In this document: one piece after another, positions 21,161 to 30,971 of the stretch
Position numbering within the stretch: the stretch's first letter is position 1
How the letters are laid out: each line of letters begins with the position of its first letter
Assembly: GCA_019187365.1 (NCBI GenBank)
Contig: JABARE010000056.1
Coordinates: 1-37,375 of the forward strand
Origin: Saprospiraceae bacterium
GTDB taxonomy: Bacteria; Bacteroidota; Bacteroidia; Chitinophagales; Saprospiraceae
Direction of reading: 5' to 3'
Length of the DNA stretch: 37,375 bases
The notes under the pieces: model-generated
What the model was told of the DNA's origin: nothing
What the model saw: the letters and a program-made list of their open reading frames with translations, nothing else
The model's database searches: none
Program-made: the position numbers and the translations under genes

Positions 21161-23467
21161 ATGAAATCACTCTTTACGCTAGCACTTTTTACTTTATTCG
21201 GCTGGATGGCTGCGGCCCAATCTCTGTATCGCCTTGATTCCGTACAGGAAATCCGCATCTTTTTTGCTGAATCCGATTGGGATGTCCGGCTCGACTCGCT
21301 CAAGAAAAACAAGCCGGACGAAAGACTGGTCGCCTCCTACGCCCTGCTCAACGGAGTTCGTTTCGACAGCGTGGGCGTGCGGTACAAAGGCAATTCCAGT
21401 TATAGCCCCACCCGCAACAAGAACCCCTTCAACATTAAACTCGACCACGTTATCGTCGGGCAACAATACGGAGGTTTCAAAACCCTCAAACTGTCAAATG
21501 GTTTTATGGACCCGAGTTTCCTTCGGGAAGTGCTCGGGTATTTCATTTGCCGGCAATACCTTCCGGCATCCCGGGCCAACTTCATGCGGGTTTACGTTAA
21601 CGATGCTTATATAGGACTCTATACCAACGTCGAACACCCTGGAGATGATTTTCTCGAAGAAAACTATCTTTCTTCATCCGGAGCATATTTCCAATGCGAC
21701 CGCGCCGATGTCTCTGTGAGCCTGCCTCCCTCCTGTACTCCCGCCAATCCAGGGTCGGCATTGCGATACACGTCGCCGGATTCTGCCTGTTATTACAACC
21801 AATACGAACTGGAGTCGGACCACGGCTGGGCTTCCCTGCTCAATTTGCTCAAATCGCTGAATCAGTCACCGTCCAATATTGCCGAAGTGCTCAACGTGGA
21901 CCGTTCACTCTGGATGCTCGCGCTGAACAACGCCTTTGTAAACCTCGACAGCTATTCCGGGTCAGGACACAATTATCTTATTTACCAGATGGCTAACGGT
22001 CGTTATCAGTGCATTCCGTGGGACCTCAACGAATTTTACGGGGCCTTCACCAACGCGGGCACGGGTGGTTCTCTGAATGCCCAGCAAATGCGCGAGCTCG
22101 ACCCCATGCTGCACCTCAACAATCCAGACCGGCCGCTCATTTCGAAACTCATATCGCAGCCGGCGTACCAACGCCGATACCTGGCTCACCTCCAAACCAT
22201 CTTCGACGACCTGGCTGCTTCAGATCACTATGATTCGCTGGGGGCTTCTTTGCAGGCATTGATCCGTCAGGACGTCGAAAGAGATGTAAATAAATTTTTC
22301 AGCCTCGATGCATTCAATCAAAACCTTCGCATGGACTTCCGCATAGGAGGTGGTGGCGGTAAGACGTATCCGGGCCTGACGAAGTTCAGCGCGGAGCGTC
22401 TGGCCTTCACGACTGCACATCCCCGGTTACAGTATGTCAGGCCCACAATTGGTAGCCCTGCCCATTCGCCGGATACGGTATCTGCAACGGGAAGCGTAGC
22501 CATTGCTGCCGAAGTTTTCGACGCTACCACCATACAACTCTTTTACCGATACGATCCCGCAGAAGTGTTTGTCGCTTTGCCAATGTTCGACGACGGCCAG
22601 CATGGCGACGGTGCCGCAGGGGACCAGCGCTACGGAACCTTCGTACCCATGAACGGGAGCAGCTTATTGCAGTATTACCTTTACGCAGAAAATGAACAGC
22701 TTGCAAGCCTGTCGCCGCCGCGGGCAGAATTCGAATTTCACCAACTGGTTTCCGGTAGCACAAAACCCCGCAAGGGTGCATTGCGCATCAACGAAATCCT
22801 TGCCTCCAACGTCACAGGCGCAACCGATGAAAGCGGAGACCGCGAAGACTGGATCGAACTTTATAACACCACCGATGAGGCCATCCCGCTCTCCGGGCTT
22901 TTTTTGAGCGACAACCCTTCCAATCCCCTCAAATGGTCCTTTCCCGACACAACGCTCGGCGCCCGCGGATTCCTGATCATCTGGGCCGACGAAGACGGCA
23001 AAGATCCAGGCCTGCACGCCAATTTCAAACTGTCAAAATCCGGAGAACAGCTAATGCTTTACTATGCCGACACAACGCTGCTGGATGAGTTGGCATTCCC
23101 CGAACTTGCCGATGACGAATCTTTCGGTTACTGCGCCTCGGGCTACCAGCTATTTCGCCAGTCCAGTTTTATGCAGCCTAACGACTGTTCGGTACTTACG
23201 GACGACTTAACCGGGTCGATGCTCATCGAATTCTATCCCAACCCCTGCCAGTTAACCGGCACCCTGCTCGTTCAAGGAGAGGGCCCGGTTCGATGGAGCC
23301 TATGCGACCTGCGCGGCAGGATCCTGCTCCGCGGAGAGCTGGCTGCCGGCTCCGGTACCCGTCAGGAGACCCTGGATTGTTCACAGCTTTATCCGGGAAT
23401 TTACATGTTGAAGGTAGACGCTCCCCAACGCAACGCTCAGCTTAAAATTTTCCGCTCCGCGCAATGA
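21161..23467 (+). CDS. CotH-kinase-family T9SS protein with lamin-tail domain
   Basis: A 768-residue protein with a signal peptide (ends MAAAQ). Residues of about 25-410 match the CotH kinase family: VGVRYKGNSSYSPTRNKNP, KTLKLSNGFMDPS, REVLGYFICR, GLYTNVEHP and the active-site-like IPWDLNEF. CotH proteins are atypical protein kinases known from Bacillus spores and fungal invasins; bacterial secreted versions in this phylum are little studied. A lamin-tail domain (INEILASN, DWIELYNTTDEAIPLSGLFLSD cut short) spans about 540-650. The end is a T9SS type A sorting domain (FYPNPCQLTGTL, LCDLRGRILL, LYPGIYML). It is exported through the outer membrane. The gene is divergent from the BNR gene and convergent with the response regulator. 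Confidence 0.9.
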   Translation: MKSLFTLALFTLFGWMAAAQSLYRLDSVQEIRIFFAESDWDVRLDSLKKNKPDERLVASYALLNGVRFDSVGVRYKGNSSYSPTRNKNPFNIKLDHVIVGQQYGGFKTLKLSNGFMDPSFLREVLGYFICRQYLPASRANFMRVYVNDAYIGLYTNVEHPGDDFLEENYLSSSGAYFQCDRADVSVSLPPSCTPANPGSALRYTSPDSACYYNQYELESDHGWASLLNLLKSLNQSPSNIAEVLNVDRSLWMLALNNAFVNLDSYSGSGHNYLIYQMANGRYQCIPWDLNEFYGAFTNAGTGGSLNAQQMRELDPMLHLNNPDRPLISKLISQPAYQRRYLAHLQTIFDDLAASDHYDSLGASLQALIRQDVERDVNKFFSLDAFNQNLRMDFRIGGGGGKTYPGLTKFSAERLAFTTAHPRLQYVRPTIGSPAHSPDTVSATGSVAIAAEVFDATTIQLFYRYDPAEVFVALPMFDDGQHGDGAAGDQRYGTFVPMNGSSLLQYYLYAENEQLASLSPPRAEFEFHQLVSGSTKPRKGALRINEILASNVTGATDESGDREDWIELYNTTDEAIPLSGLFLSDNPSNPLKWSFPDTTLGARGFLIIWADEDGKDPGLHANFKLSKSGEQLMLYYADTTLLDELAFPELADDESFGYCASGYQLFRQSSFMQPNDCSVLTDDLTGSMLIEFYPNPCQLTGTLLVQGEGPVRWSLCDLRGRILLRGELAAGSGTRQETLDCSQLYPGIYMLKVDAPQRNAQLKIFRSAQ

Positions 23468-23660
23468 ACGACTCAGGTGGTAGATGCGAAAGCCTTTGCT
23501 GCCGTCCAGGAGAACAGAATCCCCTCCGCGATGCAACCAGCTAATCCATTTTGCCCTGTCCTGGTCCGGGTGGTTCATTAGATTGGTTTGCTACACCAAC
23601 GTCGAAAAACCACACAGCGGCATCTTCTCCCGTCATTACATCACTTCACACCACCAGCCT

Positions 23661-24419
23661 TCACATTTGCTGCAACTTCTCCAATAAAGGATCCTTCCGG
23701 CTTTTTGAAACGGGAAGACATTTTCCATTGTCCATATCAAGACTTCCTCCATTGCCCCGGTGATAGCGCTCTACATGATGTAAATTGACGATATAGCTCT
23801 GATGCGTTCTGAAAAAGTAATCGTAATTCACAATCATTTCCTCAATCAGCTTTAGTACCTTGGAGATGACAATTTTCTTACCGGAGATGAGGTGAAATAC
23901 AGAATAATTACTGTCTGCCTCGATAAAAACGATCTGATCCAAGCGGACCAATTCCAGTCCCTCCTGCGTGGCCAACGCAATTTTTTGCCATTCGTTTTGA
24001 TTGGTCAGAAGTTGTGACATCAGCGCTTCTATACTTTTTCCGGAGATTCCCGTGCCCTTCTTCGCCAAATACTTATCTACAGCCTGCCTCAACTCTAAAC
24101 CGCTTACTGGCTTCAGCAAGTAATCCAGCGCACTCATCTTAATAGCATTTATAGCAAACTGATCGTATGCAGTTGTAAATATCAAATCAAACTCAATCTT
24201 GTCAAGATGCTTCAACATTTCAAAGGCATTCATGTACGGCATTTCAACATCTAGAAAGACAAGATCCGGATGGGTGCTGTTTATGGCATCTATCCCCTCC
24301 TGCCCATTCGAGCAAGACTGTACAATTTCGACCTCTGGACAATTTTTTGTCAGTTCATATTTCAATGTTTCAATACAGAATTTTTCATCTTCAACTATTA
24401 TAGCCCGAATTCTTTTCAT
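23661..24419 (-). CDS. LytTR-family response regulator
   Basis: A 252-residue regulator. The receiver domain (residues 1-120) has the acidic pair D11/E12, the phospho-acceptor D57 in VFLDVEMP, T83 in the FTTAYD strand and K103 in LLKPVSG, so all switch residues are present. The C-terminal LytTR DNA-binding domain is at about 150-250, with IVFIEADSNYSVFHL, FFRTHQSYIVNLHHV and LPVSKSRKDPLLEKL. It should be phosphorylated by the histidine kinase encoded 35 bases upstream and bind direct-repeat sites. It is the second gene of the kinase operon and convergent with the CotH gene. The target genes are not visible; the secreted-protein operon just upstream of the kinase is a candidate by proximity only. 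Confidence 0.95.
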   Translation of the reverse strand: MKRIRAIIVEDEKFCIETLKYELTKNCPEVEIVQSCSNGQEGIDAINSTHPDLVFLDVEMPYMNAFEMLKHLDKIEFDLIFTTAYDQFAINAIKMSALDYLLKPVSGLELRQAVDKYLAKKGTGISGKSIEALMSQLLTNQNEWQKIALATQEGLELVRLDQIVFIEADSNYSVFHLISGKKIVISKVLKLIEEMIVNYDYFFRTHQSYIVNLHHVERYHRGNGGSLDMDNGKCLPVSKSRKDPLLEKLQQM

Positions 24420-24454
24420 ATTGGGTGATTTACTTTACATGCCTATTTGTTCTG

Positions 24455-27400
24455 CTACGCAAAAGAACTTTGTTCTGTTCTTAAAGGATTGATTTGCAAT
24501 ACAATCCGGGTTCCTGCAGACTCAGATACTTCATTATAAAGATCCTCTATTCTGAGTCTGAATTCAGTTTCATGTAAGGTTTTACTGATGTTCATCCGGT
24601 TATGGTTGATCGTCATACCCATCGATTTTTCGCGTTGGGCAGATTTGCTTTTTACTTCAGCCGCTTTAACTCTTCCGATTCCGTTGTCCTCGACGACACA
24701 GCAGATTCCTTCAGGAGTCCTGTCAAATCGAATCAGCATTTTCCCCACCCCATCCCTTTTATGCATGAGTCCATGCCAAATAGCGTTTTCAACGTATGGC
24801 TGAATAATCATTGGGGTAATCAGAAAATTCTCAAGATCAATCGTCTGATCCACCATCATCTCATAATGAAAGGAATTATCAAACCGCAGTTGTTCAATTT
24901 TTATGTAAAGCTCAAGTGCCTCAATTTCTTCCCTAAGTGGAATTTGGCCCTTGTTCGAATTGTTCAATACCAACCTAATTAATCTTGAAAAATCCGTAAG
25001 ATAATCTGCTGCCTTTTCCTTATCCTGCCTTAAGACATAGTACTTTATTGCATTCAATGCGTTAAACAAAAAATGTGGATTCATTTGCGCCTTCAGCGCT
25101 TTCATTTCGATTTCAGCAATCTGTCTGGCAAACTCGGATTTTAACTCTTCCTCTTTTCTAATTTGATCAATCCGATAACGATAAACCCAATATACCAATA
25201 AAAGGAAACTCATAATTGCAATCAACCAAAACCACAGAGTCTCCCAAAATGGTGGTATTACTATTAAGGATATTGTAACATATTTTCCCCATTGTCCGTT
25301 CCCTCTCCGTGCCATAAACTGGAACTCATATTCTCCCCCCGATAGATTTGTATACGCAGCATAATTCCTTTGCCCCGATTTTACCCAGTCGTCTTCGAGT
25401 CCTCGCAGTCGATATGCAAAATCTGCTGGCCCGGTACTTTGGAGGTCCGAGGAGCTCATTTCGAAACTCAGGAAGTTCTGCCGGTAATTTAGTTGAATTT
25501 CTTCAGGGTAGACACCTGAAATATTCTCTAAAACAAGGCTGTCGAATATTTTAAATTTGGAAAGTATGGAAATGGTGCTGGAATAATGAGTATTTAATTT
25601 ATTTGGATCTATTACCGAATAACCCTCCTCTCCAGCAGCATAGATGCTTCCATTTTTACCACAACTTAGTTTGTTTAACTTTTTAATACCATAGTCCTCT
25701 CCAAAATGTAGGGCACTCATATCAGAAGCATTCATTCGCATAAGGCCCCTTTCAGTACTGAAATAGAATTGTCCTCCCTTATCAATGAGAAATCCCCTGA
25801 TTTGGCCTGAATAGCCATTCTCTATATGCATTACGTGCTGTAGTGGGGACAACAATTCTTCCGGTCGGGATAATCTTGCCACCCTGTCAGCATTCGCAGT
25901 GACCCAGATATTACCCTCTTTGTCCATCTGCATGGCTCTTGATCCCGTAAAACCAATGAATTGATCCGAGTACGTGCATGGATTGGAAGTGTTGTAAAAT
26001 CGGCGGTTCGCAGGATGATACGCGAAAATCCCATTCTCCGTTGCGCCCCATAGATTGCCTTGCCGGTCACAACATAGCGGTGAGATGGAATAATCGTGAA
26101 AGAGTGAAAAACTATCCCCTGGATTATATTTGTAGTTAATTACCTTATAGTTGCGCGAGTCAATGCAAAATAATCCTGCGCTTTGGGAACTCAACCAAAT
26201 TTGATCCTTGCTATCAAAAGTAAAATCCCAATAGTAGCTTTGTGTGCCATTTGCTACGCTTAGGTCCGGGATCTCCATCTTCTCTGCCATTCCCTCCGGG
26301 ATGTCAATTCTAAATAAGCTGTAGTAACTCAAGGCCCAGAGCTCATGCCTGCTGTTAAATTCCAGGTCTATAAAAGAAACGTCTTCATTTTTGGCCTTCA
26401 CCGTTCTAAAGTACCGTTTGCAAGACTCTTTTTCATTGATTTCTACAATTCTTCCGTCCGAAGTAGCCGCATACAGCAACCCGCTAACGGGGTGTTCGAG
26501 GACTATTTCGATCTCCGTTCCCAGAAATCTGTCTTTGATCAATTGCAATTTTGGCGATGTCTTATGGATTCCATTTCCAACTGTCCCAATCCACAAGCAA
26601 CTGTCCGCATCTCTATATAAAGTAAAAGGGGCCCGTACGCCATCCTTTTGAAGAAAACGCTGGCCCAAAGGAATTACTGTGTTATCACTGCGGTTATACA
26701 AAAGCAAGCCGGATTTTGGAGACGCCATCAATAAATGAATTGAATCGTACTCAACCATTCGCGATGCTGAAACGGGTTTATTTGCCAATAACTTATGCTT
26801 GTCGGGGATGATTTCCTCAAATTTCTCCTTGCGAATATTGAATTTATACACCCTATCTGAAAATGTGGATAACCAAATGGTTTCCACCCCGTCAAAGCAA
26901 GAGCCTCGCATGGCTATCTTCACCGTATCGTGGTAATAGTATTTTGTTTGTAAGCTGCGCAAGTCCAGGCGACACATCCCAAATCCGGTTTGAAACCAGG
27001 AGAAATCGCTACAAGGATCATTGTACACTGCCTGAAACTCAGTTTGCCAGTTGTTGTAATACTGCAAATCATTCCTGGAAACATTTGGTTTGATCATCCT
27101 TACCTCTCCACTTGCCTGATCCAGGAGAAAAAGATCTCTTGCACAAACCCACAGTCTATGCAAGGGATCCTCGAATATCAAGGTTATTATTCTACCTGTA
27201 AGTGAGGCACTGTTTGATGTTCCAAGGTTAACTTCTGTGAAGTTATCTCCCTCCCTGGTCAATTTTATCAGGCCCCGGTTTCTGACTCCAATCCATATTT
27301 GATTTTTTGAGTCATGGTAAATACAGGTTATGAAAAGTTCATTGTTAAGGTTACTTTCCGGATAGAGTTTATCCGCGGATATGACGCCATTTCCATCGTA

Positions 27401-27610
27401 CCTGTAAAGACCTTTGTCGGTTCCTATCCATAAAAACCCCAATGCATCTTTCGCAAAGCAGGTAACCGTTTTCCCCTCCAGGCCATGACTATGGTGTGTA
27501 AACACTAAGCTCTCTGTCACCTGTGAGTATCCCACTTCGAATACATGAAAGCTGATGAGGATGCATAACAGATAGTATTTAACAACATAGTTTTTACAAA
27601 ATGAAATCAT
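24455..27610 (-). CDS. Propeller-type sensor histidine kinase (LytS-like)
   Basis: A 1051-residue sensor. A signal peptide (residues 1-29, ending VGYSQ) precedes a periplasmic two-component propeller with repeated WIGT-x-x-G-L-Y-type blades up to about residue 690 (FLWIGTDKGLYRYDG, IWIGVRNRGLIKL, LWIGTVGNGIHK, LWGATENGIFAY). A Y_Y_Y domain is at about 695-785, and one membrane helix (WFWLIAIMSFLLLVYWVY) at about 788-806. The cytoplasmic part has the His_kinase motif MNPHFLFNALNAIKYYVL with the phospho-accepting histidine near residue 845. The ATPase has N-box AIWHGLMHK and G-box VEDNGIGRVKA. It is a classic, not hybrid, kinase with a separate LytTR partner. Ligand unknown; related propeller sensors often respond to polysaccharide fragments in this phylum. 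Confidence 0.95.
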   Translation of the reverse strand: MISFCKNYVVKYYLLCILISFHVFEVGYSQVTESLVFTHHSHGLEGKTVTCFAKDALGFLWIGTDKGLYRYDGNGVISADKLYPESNLNNELFITCIYHDSKNQIWIGVRNRGLIKLTREGDNFTEVNLGTSNSASLTGRIITLIFEDPLHRLWVCARDLFLLDQASGEVRMIKPNVSRNDLQYYNNWQTEFQAVYNDPCSDFSWFQTGFGMCRLDLRSLQTKYYYHDTVKIAMRGSCFDGVETIWLSTFSDRVYKFNIRKEKFEEIIPDKHKLLANKPVSASRMVEYDSIHLLMASPKSGLLLYNRSDNTVIPLGQRFLQKDGVRAPFTLYRDADSCLWIGTVGNGIHKTSPKLQLIKDRFLGTEIEIVLEHPVSGLLYAATSDGRIVEINEKESCKRYFRTVKAKNEDVSFIDLEFNSRHELWALSYYSLFRIDIPEGMAEKMEIPDLSVANGTQSYYWDFTFDSKDQIWLSSQSAGLFCIDSRNYKVINYKYNPGDSFSLFHDYSISPLCCDRQGNLWGATENGIFAYHPANRRFYNTSNPCTYSDQFIGFTGSRAMQMDKEGNIWVTANADRVARLSRPEELLSPLQHVMHIENGYSGQIRGFLIDKGGQFYFSTERGLMRMNASDMSALHFGEDYGIKKLNKLSCGKNGSIYAAGEEGYSVIDPNKLNTHYSSTISILSKFKIFDSLVLENISGVYPEEIQLNYRQNFLSFEMSSSDLQSTGPADFAYRLRGLEDDWVKSGQRNYAAYTNLSGGEYEFQFMARRGNGQWGKYVTISLIVIPPFWETLWFWLIAIMSFLLLVYWVYRYRIDQIRKEEELKSEFARQIAEIEMKALKAQMNPHFLFNALNAIKYYVLRQDKEKAADYLTDFSRLIRLVLNNSNKGQIPLREEIEALELYIKIEQLRFDNSFHYEMMVDQTIDLENFLITPMIIQPYVENAIWHGLMHKRDGVGKMLIRFDRTPEGICCVVEDNGIGRVKAAEVKSKSAQREKSMGMTINHNRMNISKTLHETEFRLRIEDLYNEVSESAGTRIVLQINPLRTEQSSFA

Positions 27611-27863
27611 AAAACAAATCTAATCCATTTTACTTCATCCCGGAAGTAAATGGAACTCCATACAACCACACACCCAGACAGGTTCTCTTAGTGCATCTTC
27701 CCATAACAACTCGTGTTCGGGTTACTTTGAACGGCAGGCTGTCTACGCCAGAATATTTCCGCCATCCATGATTGAACTTTGGCATTGTTCGTCGCTCTCC
27801 AAATTGGTGTTCCCCGAGCGATGAATCTGATTTGGGTCCTTGTGTCCCAGCCTGCCGTTGATA
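27611..27863. other. Intergenic region upstream of the sensor kinase, with a spaced inverted repeat
   Basis: AACGGCAGGCTG at 27730-27741 is the exact reverse complement of 27848-27859, with about 106 bases between. The arms lie close to the 3' end of the fibre-like gene. A TAGATTTG box (minus strand, 27615-27622) matches TAnnTTTG but lies too close to the ATG at 27610 for a normal leader. No RNA gene was recognised. Confidence 0.4.
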
Positions 27864-30452
27864 TTAATGCACTACCTGTTTAATCCGTCTGGGATCAATC
27901 CTTGATTTCATTGCGTTTTCCCTTCTCGCATCTGCATTGATTTCTCCCTTAAAGCTCTGCTCCAAATTATCAACATCCCTCTCCTGCCTTTCCCTCAACA
28001 CCTGATAATTCTCGTACCCCTGGCGAATGGCCTTTACCTCCCAGTCGAATGAAAAATTCCCTGATCCATTCATAAGCTCCTTAACGCGTATTCCCTTCGT
28101 ACTTTTGCTTATGGCTGCAAGTCCGTAGGTGTTGGGGTCAAGAGGCGTAAGAATAACGGTGATGTTCTTTTCGCTTGCGATGCTGGTAAAATATTCGGGA
28201 AATTCCACAAACGCTTCTCCGTTCCTCAGTGTCGCGGTTCCCCTTAAGTAGGCTGCTGCCTCAGGTCCTTCTAGGCTTGCGTACCATATTTCCTTACTGT
28301 TGTCGTTTGGATCATTGACCCGGAAATTCTTTATATCGGCAAATAATACGCCCTGGTTGTTCTGGTTCACATACATTCCTGCCTGAAAAGAATTGTTTAC
28401 ATCCGCAACAGCAACCATTCCCCGGCTCTCATACCCTGCCATGTTGGTGATGAGCTCGTCTCCGGCATATACATTTAAACTACCACCACCAAATAAATTC
28501 ACAGAACCAATATTTTTTACGAGGTCTTTGGTTCCCATTGCTGTTGTGACCGCACCATTATTAAGGGAAATATAACCTGTTCTGTATAAACCTGAGGAAA
28601 CGTTCCCGTCCCTATACAATTCCAATTTACCCCCGTTAACATTAGACGCGCTCAACGATACTTGTGAAAGACCATTGGAGTCAAATAAACTAATTGCCCC
28701 GCCATTTGGGTCTAAATCATCCCAATTGGCCCCTGCATACAAGTTGGGAACACTATTATCCCCGTACAGCCATAAATAACCAATATTTGTCTGTATTGCG
28801 TCATTTGTGAGCAGAGCAGCTTCAATTCCATTGCTGTCCTTGACCACAAATCCGTAGGGGGCCATCGCATTTCCGTATGTATTTGCGCCCGGATATTTAA
28901 GTGAAATTGCGCCATCAGAATATACATGCCCGCGATTGAGAAAAGGAAGGGTGGAAATTCCTGCATGGTCTTCGCCGGAGATGCTGTGTATTTTTACATA
29001 ACCGTTATTACCATCCTTCGTTACTCCGGCAGCATATCTTTCTTCCAAAAGTGCCGGGTTGGGTCCGGGTAAATATACTCCCATATTCTGAAACCCGTTA
29101 CCCGTCAAATTGTACCTTCCCTCTCCCCACAATGACAAAGACCCGTTGCTGTTGAACGCTGAAAGATTAACCGTTGCCTCTCCGTTCCTGCTGAACAATA
29201 ACAATTCTCCTTCAGGAGGCTCTGATTGAAAAAACGAACTCGATCCCAACGTGGCTATATATTGATCGTTGGCGCCGCTTGATAATCTCAATTGACCATT
29301 TTTCTGTGTACTTTGTGTCCCAAGCCATACGTTTTGCCACTTGACATCATTAATCAAGCTAAAATTGTCAGGCTCCAGTTGTACCCGTGTAAATACATCC
29401 GACGGACTCAAGACTTCGTCTACCCGCATGCCATACGCATAATAATGTGCATTATTTATACCAATCGTATGAAACAAACTACCGGCTGTTAGTGATGTAT
29501 TTGCTTCTCCAAATTCAAAAGAAAGTTTTTCAGGATTAAATACCGCTTGTGAATTATAAAGCAATCCAATTCCCTTTTTAAAATATACCATGCTATCCAG
29601 GCCAATCGTAAGTGCCCTTTCTATTTCTTTATCCTTCATATATATTTGTGAACTTTTTAAAGTGTTCGTCGTCCCTGATCCGTTATAGTCGTCAACGTCA
29701 AGGCCCCATGGAACTATGGTGACGCTGTTCGGAGTGTTGTTCCCGACCTGAACCCTGCTTTCGCTTTGAATTTCGTCTGTATATACTGTTCCTTTGAAAT
29801 AACTAATTCCATTTGTTTCGTCCTTCCATTTTGAGCCAATTGCGCTTAAGTCCACAGCGTTTCCTTTTGAAATTGCAAGGTTTTGCCCACTGAGTTGCAG
29901 AGATTGCAGTTCATTTCCCGGATCCGCATCCGCGTCGTCAACGGCATCGGTAAATGAGCCTCCGTTCTTTGACAGGCTTACCACGTTTCCCGATTTGCTC
30001 AAGGATTGCAATTCATTGGCCGGATCCGCGTCTGCATCATCCTTATCGCTCACAGTAGAAGCATGTAAAGCGTAGGGTACGGATAGTATCTGTGTAGCTC
30101 CAAGAGACACATAATTGGAGCCTCCGTCGGGATCCAACTCCGTATTGAGCCAATATGAATCCGTGCCCCAATCCACCGAGCTAAAACTTCCTGACTGTAC
30201 AGAACCTTGTCCTACGGTGAGAGAAAAAACACCCAGATCCCCTGTTGGTACTGTGTGATTTTCAATATAAACGGCGCCTCCGGATGGCCCTCCCTTCAAA
30301 ATACTTAGCCTTAGGCCAATATTTTGGTTCTTGATTATATCTCCATTGGCTTTACGTGCGACTCCCTGATACCTGAATCCCTGCGGCGATTGCGAAAAGG
30401 AACTCATCGCGTGAAGACAACAAAAACTGATGATGAAGATTAAATTTTTCAT
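27864..30452 (-). CDS. Large secreted fibre-like protein with DADADP-x-NELQ repeats
   Basis: An 862-residue protein with a signal peptide (residues 1-20, ending SSFSQ). Residues of about 22-130 form the conserved head seen in many Bacteroidota secreted proteins (PQGFRYQGVARKANGDII, LSVPYALHA). Two short repeats follow, each with DADADPxNELQSL and an SLSKNGG- or LAISKG-type strand. A long region of repeated glycine- and asparagine-rich strands (about 200-720) resembles phage-tail-fibre or S74-type shafts. The C-terminal 140 residues begin near ASLEGPEAAAYLRGTA, pass through EAFVEFPEYF and VILTPLD, and end in a charged helix. No T9SS sorting domain or endosialidase chaperone motif is seen. It follows the small T9SS gene by 29 bases and is probably cotranscribed. 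Function unknown; adhesion or structural role inferred. Confidence 0.7.
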   Translation of the reverse strand: MKNLIFIISFCCLHAMSSFSQSPQGFRYQGVARKANGDIIKNQNIGLRLSILKGGPSGGAVYIENHTVPTGDLGVFSLTVGQGSVQSGSFSSVDWGTDSYWLNTELDPDGGSNYVSLGATQILSVPYALHASTVSDKDDADADPANELQSLSKSGNVVSLSKNGGSFTDAVDDADADPGNELQSLQLSGQNLAISKGNAVDLSAIGSKWKDETNGISYFKGTVYTDEIQSESRVQVGNNTPNSVTIVPWGLDVDDYNGSGTTNTLKSSQIYMKDKEIERALTIGLDSMVYFKKGIGLLYNSQAVFNPEKLSFEFGEANTSLTAGSLFHTIGINNAHYYAYGMRVDEVLSPSDVFTRVQLEPDNFSLINDVKWQNVWLGTQSTQKNGQLRLSSGANDQYIATLGSSSFFQSEPPEGELLLFSRNGEATVNLSAFNSNGSLSLWGEGRYNLTGNGFQNMGVYLPGPNPALLEERYAAGVTKDGNNGYVKIHSISGEDHAGISTLPFLNRGHVYSDGAISLKYPGANTYGNAMAPYGFVVKDSNGIEAALLTNDAIQTNIGYLWLYGDNSVPNLYAGANWDDLDPNGGAISLFDSNGLSQVSLSASNVNGGKLELYRDGNVSSGLYRTGYISLNNGAVTTAMGTKDLVKNIGSVNLFGGGSLNVYAGDELITNMAGYESRGMVAVADVNNSFQAGMYVNQNNQGVLFADIKNFRVNDPNDNSKEIWYASLEGPEAAAYLRGTATLRNGEAFVEFPEYFTSIASEKNITVILTPLDPNTYGLAAISKSTKGIRVKELMNGSGNFSFDWEVKAIRQGYENYQVLRERQERDVDNLEQSFKGEINADARRENAMKSRIDPRRIKQVVH

Positions 30453-30481
30453 AATTGAAAACTTGTTTGTTCAAAAATTTA

Positions 30482-30955
30482 TTAAAATGATTGCACCTTC
30501 TCTATCCTGAAAATCTGCACTATATTCGATTTAGTAAATATCTTCAGAATATAAAGTCCCGTCTCAAATGATTGCATCTCTATTTTAGCAGCATTGTTCA
30601 GGATTCCTTGGGATATCATCTTGCCGTGACCGTCAAATACCTGGTAGTTATGGGGACCGGTTTCTGCACTCTTAATGTGCACTTCGCTGTGCGTGGGATT
30701 GGGATACACATCAAAAAAGTGTTTCCGGCCGGAAGAAGGATCCAGGCGCGTAATCATTAACAATGTTTGATGGAACCCTTGATTAAGCGAGATTCCGCTC
30801 TTTATCAATCCACTTACTGGTTCTCCCAAGGTCCAGTCGAGTGATATTACCCCATTTGCATCACTTGAGCCGCAATTGCCCAATACACTCCGCTGGAGGT
30901 TTTGGCTGTAGAGAGGGTTCAATGAAACAAGCAAAAGGAAAATTAGCATTCGCAT
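30482..30955 (-). CDS. Small T9SS type A sorting-domain protein
   Basis: A 157-residue protein from the ATG at 30955, chosen because a signal peptide (MLIFLLLVSLNPLYSQ) follows directly and a promoter lies just upstream; the longer frame adds a non-signal extension. The mature part has a short domain (VLGNCGSSDANGVISLDWTLGEPVSG, cut at natural breaks in the text here: LDWTLGEPV and LNQGFHQT) common as a stand-alone in Bacteroidota. The sorting domain follows (FDVYPNPTHSEVHI, VFDGHGKMI, FETGLYILKIF). It should be exported to the cell surface. It is the first gene of an operon with the fibre-like protein 29 bases downstream, so the two may act together on the surface. Confidence 0.8.
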   Translation of the reverse strand: MRMLIFLLLVSLNPLYSQNLQRSVLGNCGSSDANGVISLDWTLGEPVSGLIKSGISLNQGFHQTLLMITRLDPSSGRKHFFDVYPNPTHSEVHIKSAETGPHNYQVFDGHGKMISQGILNNAAKIEMQSFETGLYILKIFTKSNIVQIFRIEKVQSF

Positions 30956-30971
30956 AAGCGGGTAATTTGTG

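Noticed and set aside
23381..23578. Small minus-strand gene between the CotH and response-regulator genes
   Set aside because: It overlaps the 3' end of the CotH gene antisense, and the unique part shows no recognisable domain, signal or promoter.
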